Assembly: GCA_943324925.2 (NCBI GenBank)
Contig: CALPNL020000110.1
Coordinates: 1 to 6,616 of the forward strand
Length of the DNA stretch: 6,616 bases
Direction: 5' to 3'
DNA from: Chitinophaga pinensis
Lineage (GTDB): Bacteria; Bacteroidota; Bacteroidia; Flavobacteriales; Flavobacteriaceae
The notes under the pieces were generated by a model. That model made no database searches, was not told the origin of the DNA, and saw only the letters and a list, made by a program, of their open reading frames with translations. The position numbers and the translations under genes were made by a program. Shown here one piece after another: positions 5,716-6,616 of the stretch. The stretch's first letter is position 1. The number at the start of each line of letters is the position of its first letter.

Positions 5716-6234
5716 CTAATTTAGATATCTTTCTAAAAATACTTTTTGATGGTGTTTTTGGTGTCCAATAATAATAAATCCAATTGCTCTAACAGATACT
5801 TGCTTATTCGAAGCTATTCCTATTTTAGTTAATTGTTCTTGTGAAAAACTGTTGAATAAAGACAATGTAGCTTGTCTAACCACTGCCATTTCAGTTAATA
5901 AACTTTGTAAACTTCTTTCTTTTCCATTGGAATTGTCCACATAATCATTTTCATCAAATCCTGGTAATGGCGTTTTATCATTTCTAGAAATGCGAAGGGC
6001 TCTGTAACTAAAAACTCTTTCTGAATCGATCAAATGTTGAATGATTTCTTTGATTGTCCACTTTCCTTCTTGATATTGATAATCAAATTTATCCATTGGA
6101 ATATTTCGAACAAATTTGATGAATTCGTGTAAGCAAATCTCTAATTCTTCAATTAATTCAACATCTTCTAGTACTTGTATATAAGATTTATAAAAATCGG
6201 CATATTCGTTAACTGGTAATTGATTTGATTTCAT
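5716..6234 (-). CDS. DinB-family protein (putative metal-dependent, four-helix bundle)
   Basis: The 172-residue protein matches the DinB/YfiT-like superfamily in length and pattern. It has an N-terminal LPVNEYADFYKSYIQ region, KWTIKEIIQHLIDSERVFSYR (58-78) with H67, and a C-terminal GHQKHHQKVFLERYLN (157-172) in which H158 and H162 form an HxxxH pair. H67, H158 and H162 are the probable metal-binding triad. LPGFDENDY (89-97) is also typical of Bacteroidota members. Members include thiol transferases (bacillithiol, mycothiol) and many uncharacterised damage-inducible proteins; the substrate here is unknown. This is not the DinB of DNA polymerase IV. The start is the ATG at 6234, preceded by A/T-rich DNA with no clear TAnnTTTG box. 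The gene lies downstream of, and in the same direction as, an Lrp-type regulator, but a terminator separates them. Confidence 0.9.
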   Translation of the reverse strand: MKSNQLPVNEYADFYKSYIQVLEDVELIEELEICLHEFIKFVRNIPMDKFDYQYQEGKWTIKEIIQHLIDSERVFSYRALRISRNDKTPLPGFDENDYVDNSNGKERSLQSLLTEMAVVRQATLSLFNSFSQEQLTKIGIASNKQVSVRAIGFIIIGHQKHHQKVFLERYLN

Positions 6235-6269
6235 AAAATTATTTTGGATGAATTTTATTGTATTAAAAA

Positions 6270-6318
6270 TAATTAAAAAAAAATTAAATAATAAAGCCCC
6301 AAGAATAAACTTGAGGCT
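6270..6318 (-). terminator. Rho-independent terminator of the Lrp-family gene
   Basis: AGCC-C-CAAG (6295-6303) and CTTG-A-GGCT (6310-6318) form a 9-bp stem around a 6-base loop. The central mismatch becomes a U-G wobble in the minus-strand transcript. On that strand the stem is followed by a T-rich tract including nine consecutive T (about 6275-6283), as expected of an intrinsic terminator. It sits 28 bp past the stop of the Lrp-like gene and before the dinB start, so the two genes are probably separate transcripts. Confidence 0.75.
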
Positions 6319-6346
6319 AAATAAAAAAATAGTGATTTTATAAAAA

Positions 6347-6616
6347 CTACAAGCTTTTAAAAATAGTGTGCATTAAACGTTTTTTATCGTTTAGACTTTC
6401 GTCTAATGAAATCATAGTTTCTGTTCTGTAAACACCTTCTATATCATCAATCATAAAGATAACATCCTTTGCATGCTTGGTATCTTTTGCTCTAATTTTA
6501 CAGAAAATATTAAATTTTCCAGTAGTAATATGCGCTACGGTTACGAATGGAATTTCGTTGATACGCTCCAAAACAAATTTAGTTTGTGAGGTGTTATTAA
6601 GAAATACCCCAACGTA
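6347..6616 (-). CDS. Lrp/AsnC-family transcriptional regulator, C-terminal part (partial)
   Basis: This is the last 89 residues of a gene whose start lies beyond the right edge; the frame is open to the last base. The segment beginning YVGVFLNNTSQTKFVLERI and continuing through IPFVTVAHITTGKFNIFCKI, DTKHAKDVIFMIDDIEGVYRTETMISL and KRLMHTIF is the alpha/beta RAM (ligand-binding and oligomerisation) domain of Lrp/AsnC regulators. The 'ITTGKFNIFCKIRA' strand corresponds to the conserved G-x-[YF]-[DN] pattern. The N-terminal helix-turn-helix is outside the window. Such proteins respond to amino acids, but neither the ligand nor the targets can be read here. The TTG at 6569-6571 is an internal leucine, not a start. 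Confidence 0.92.
   Translation of the reverse strand, partial: YVGVFLNNTSQTKFVLERINEIPFVTVAHITTGKFNIFCKIRAKDTKHAKDVIFMIDDIEGVYRTETMISLDESLNDKKRLMHTIFKSL

Noticed and set aside
1..6616. Mobile elements, CRISPR arrays, defence systems, tRNA or rRNA genes
   Set aside because: I looked for transposase-like proteins, regularly spaced repeats, clover-leaf-like segments and rRNA-like GC-richer tracts and saw none. Gene content and composition are uniform and housekeeping-like.

Overview
The window looks like a chromosomal segment from a member of the Flavobacteriaceae (Bacteroidota), most likely Flavobacterium or a close relative. The DNA is AT-rich and its codon use favours A/T third positions. 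Start regions have Bacteroidota-type promoter boxes (TTG, then TAnnTTTG) rather than sigma70 boxes, and strong Shine-Dalgarno sequences are absent. The encoded proteins (a stand-alone proline dehydrogenase, a compact arginine decarboxylase and a deoxyhypusine-synthase-like protein) are flavobacterial in style.

Layout, left to right. The last 29 codons of an ABC exporter (+ strand, 1-90) converge on a complete proline dehydrogenase gene (- strand, 102-1274). A 102-bp divergent promoter region separates that gene from aroB (3-dehydroquinate synthase, + strand, 1377-2444). Next comes a probable small gene of 59 codons (2500-2679) with a good promoter box directly in front of it. It is followed by arginine decarboxylase (2735-4138), an AT-rich 155-bp gap, a deoxyhypusine-synthase-like gene (4294-5265) and, 9 bp later, a small protein with a very acidic tail (5275-5676). 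An 18-bp perfect hairpin ends this block and also serves the converging DinB-family gene (- strand, 5716-6234). Upstream of dinB on the same strand is the 3' end of an Lrp/AsnC-family regulator (6347-6616, cut by the window edge), with its own terminator hairpin.

How the genes fit together. The central theme is polyamine synthesis. Arginine decarboxylase makes agmatine, and the deoxyhypusine-synthase-like enzyme probably joins aminobutyl groups to make a triamine such as sym-homospermidine, the main polyamine reported for Flavobacterium. The step between them (agmatine to putrescine, normally agmatinase) is not encoded here. AroB and proline dehydrogenase are housekeeping amino-acid metabolism genes. 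I see no mobile element, CRISPR array, phage gene, tRNA or rRNA. This is mostly ordinary core genome. The points worth a second look are the replaced substrate-binding residues of the deoxyhypusine-synthase-like protein, the missing agmatinase, the atypical PLP motif of the decarboxylase, the small possibly leaderless gene, and the polyanionic protein coupled to the polyamine enzyme.
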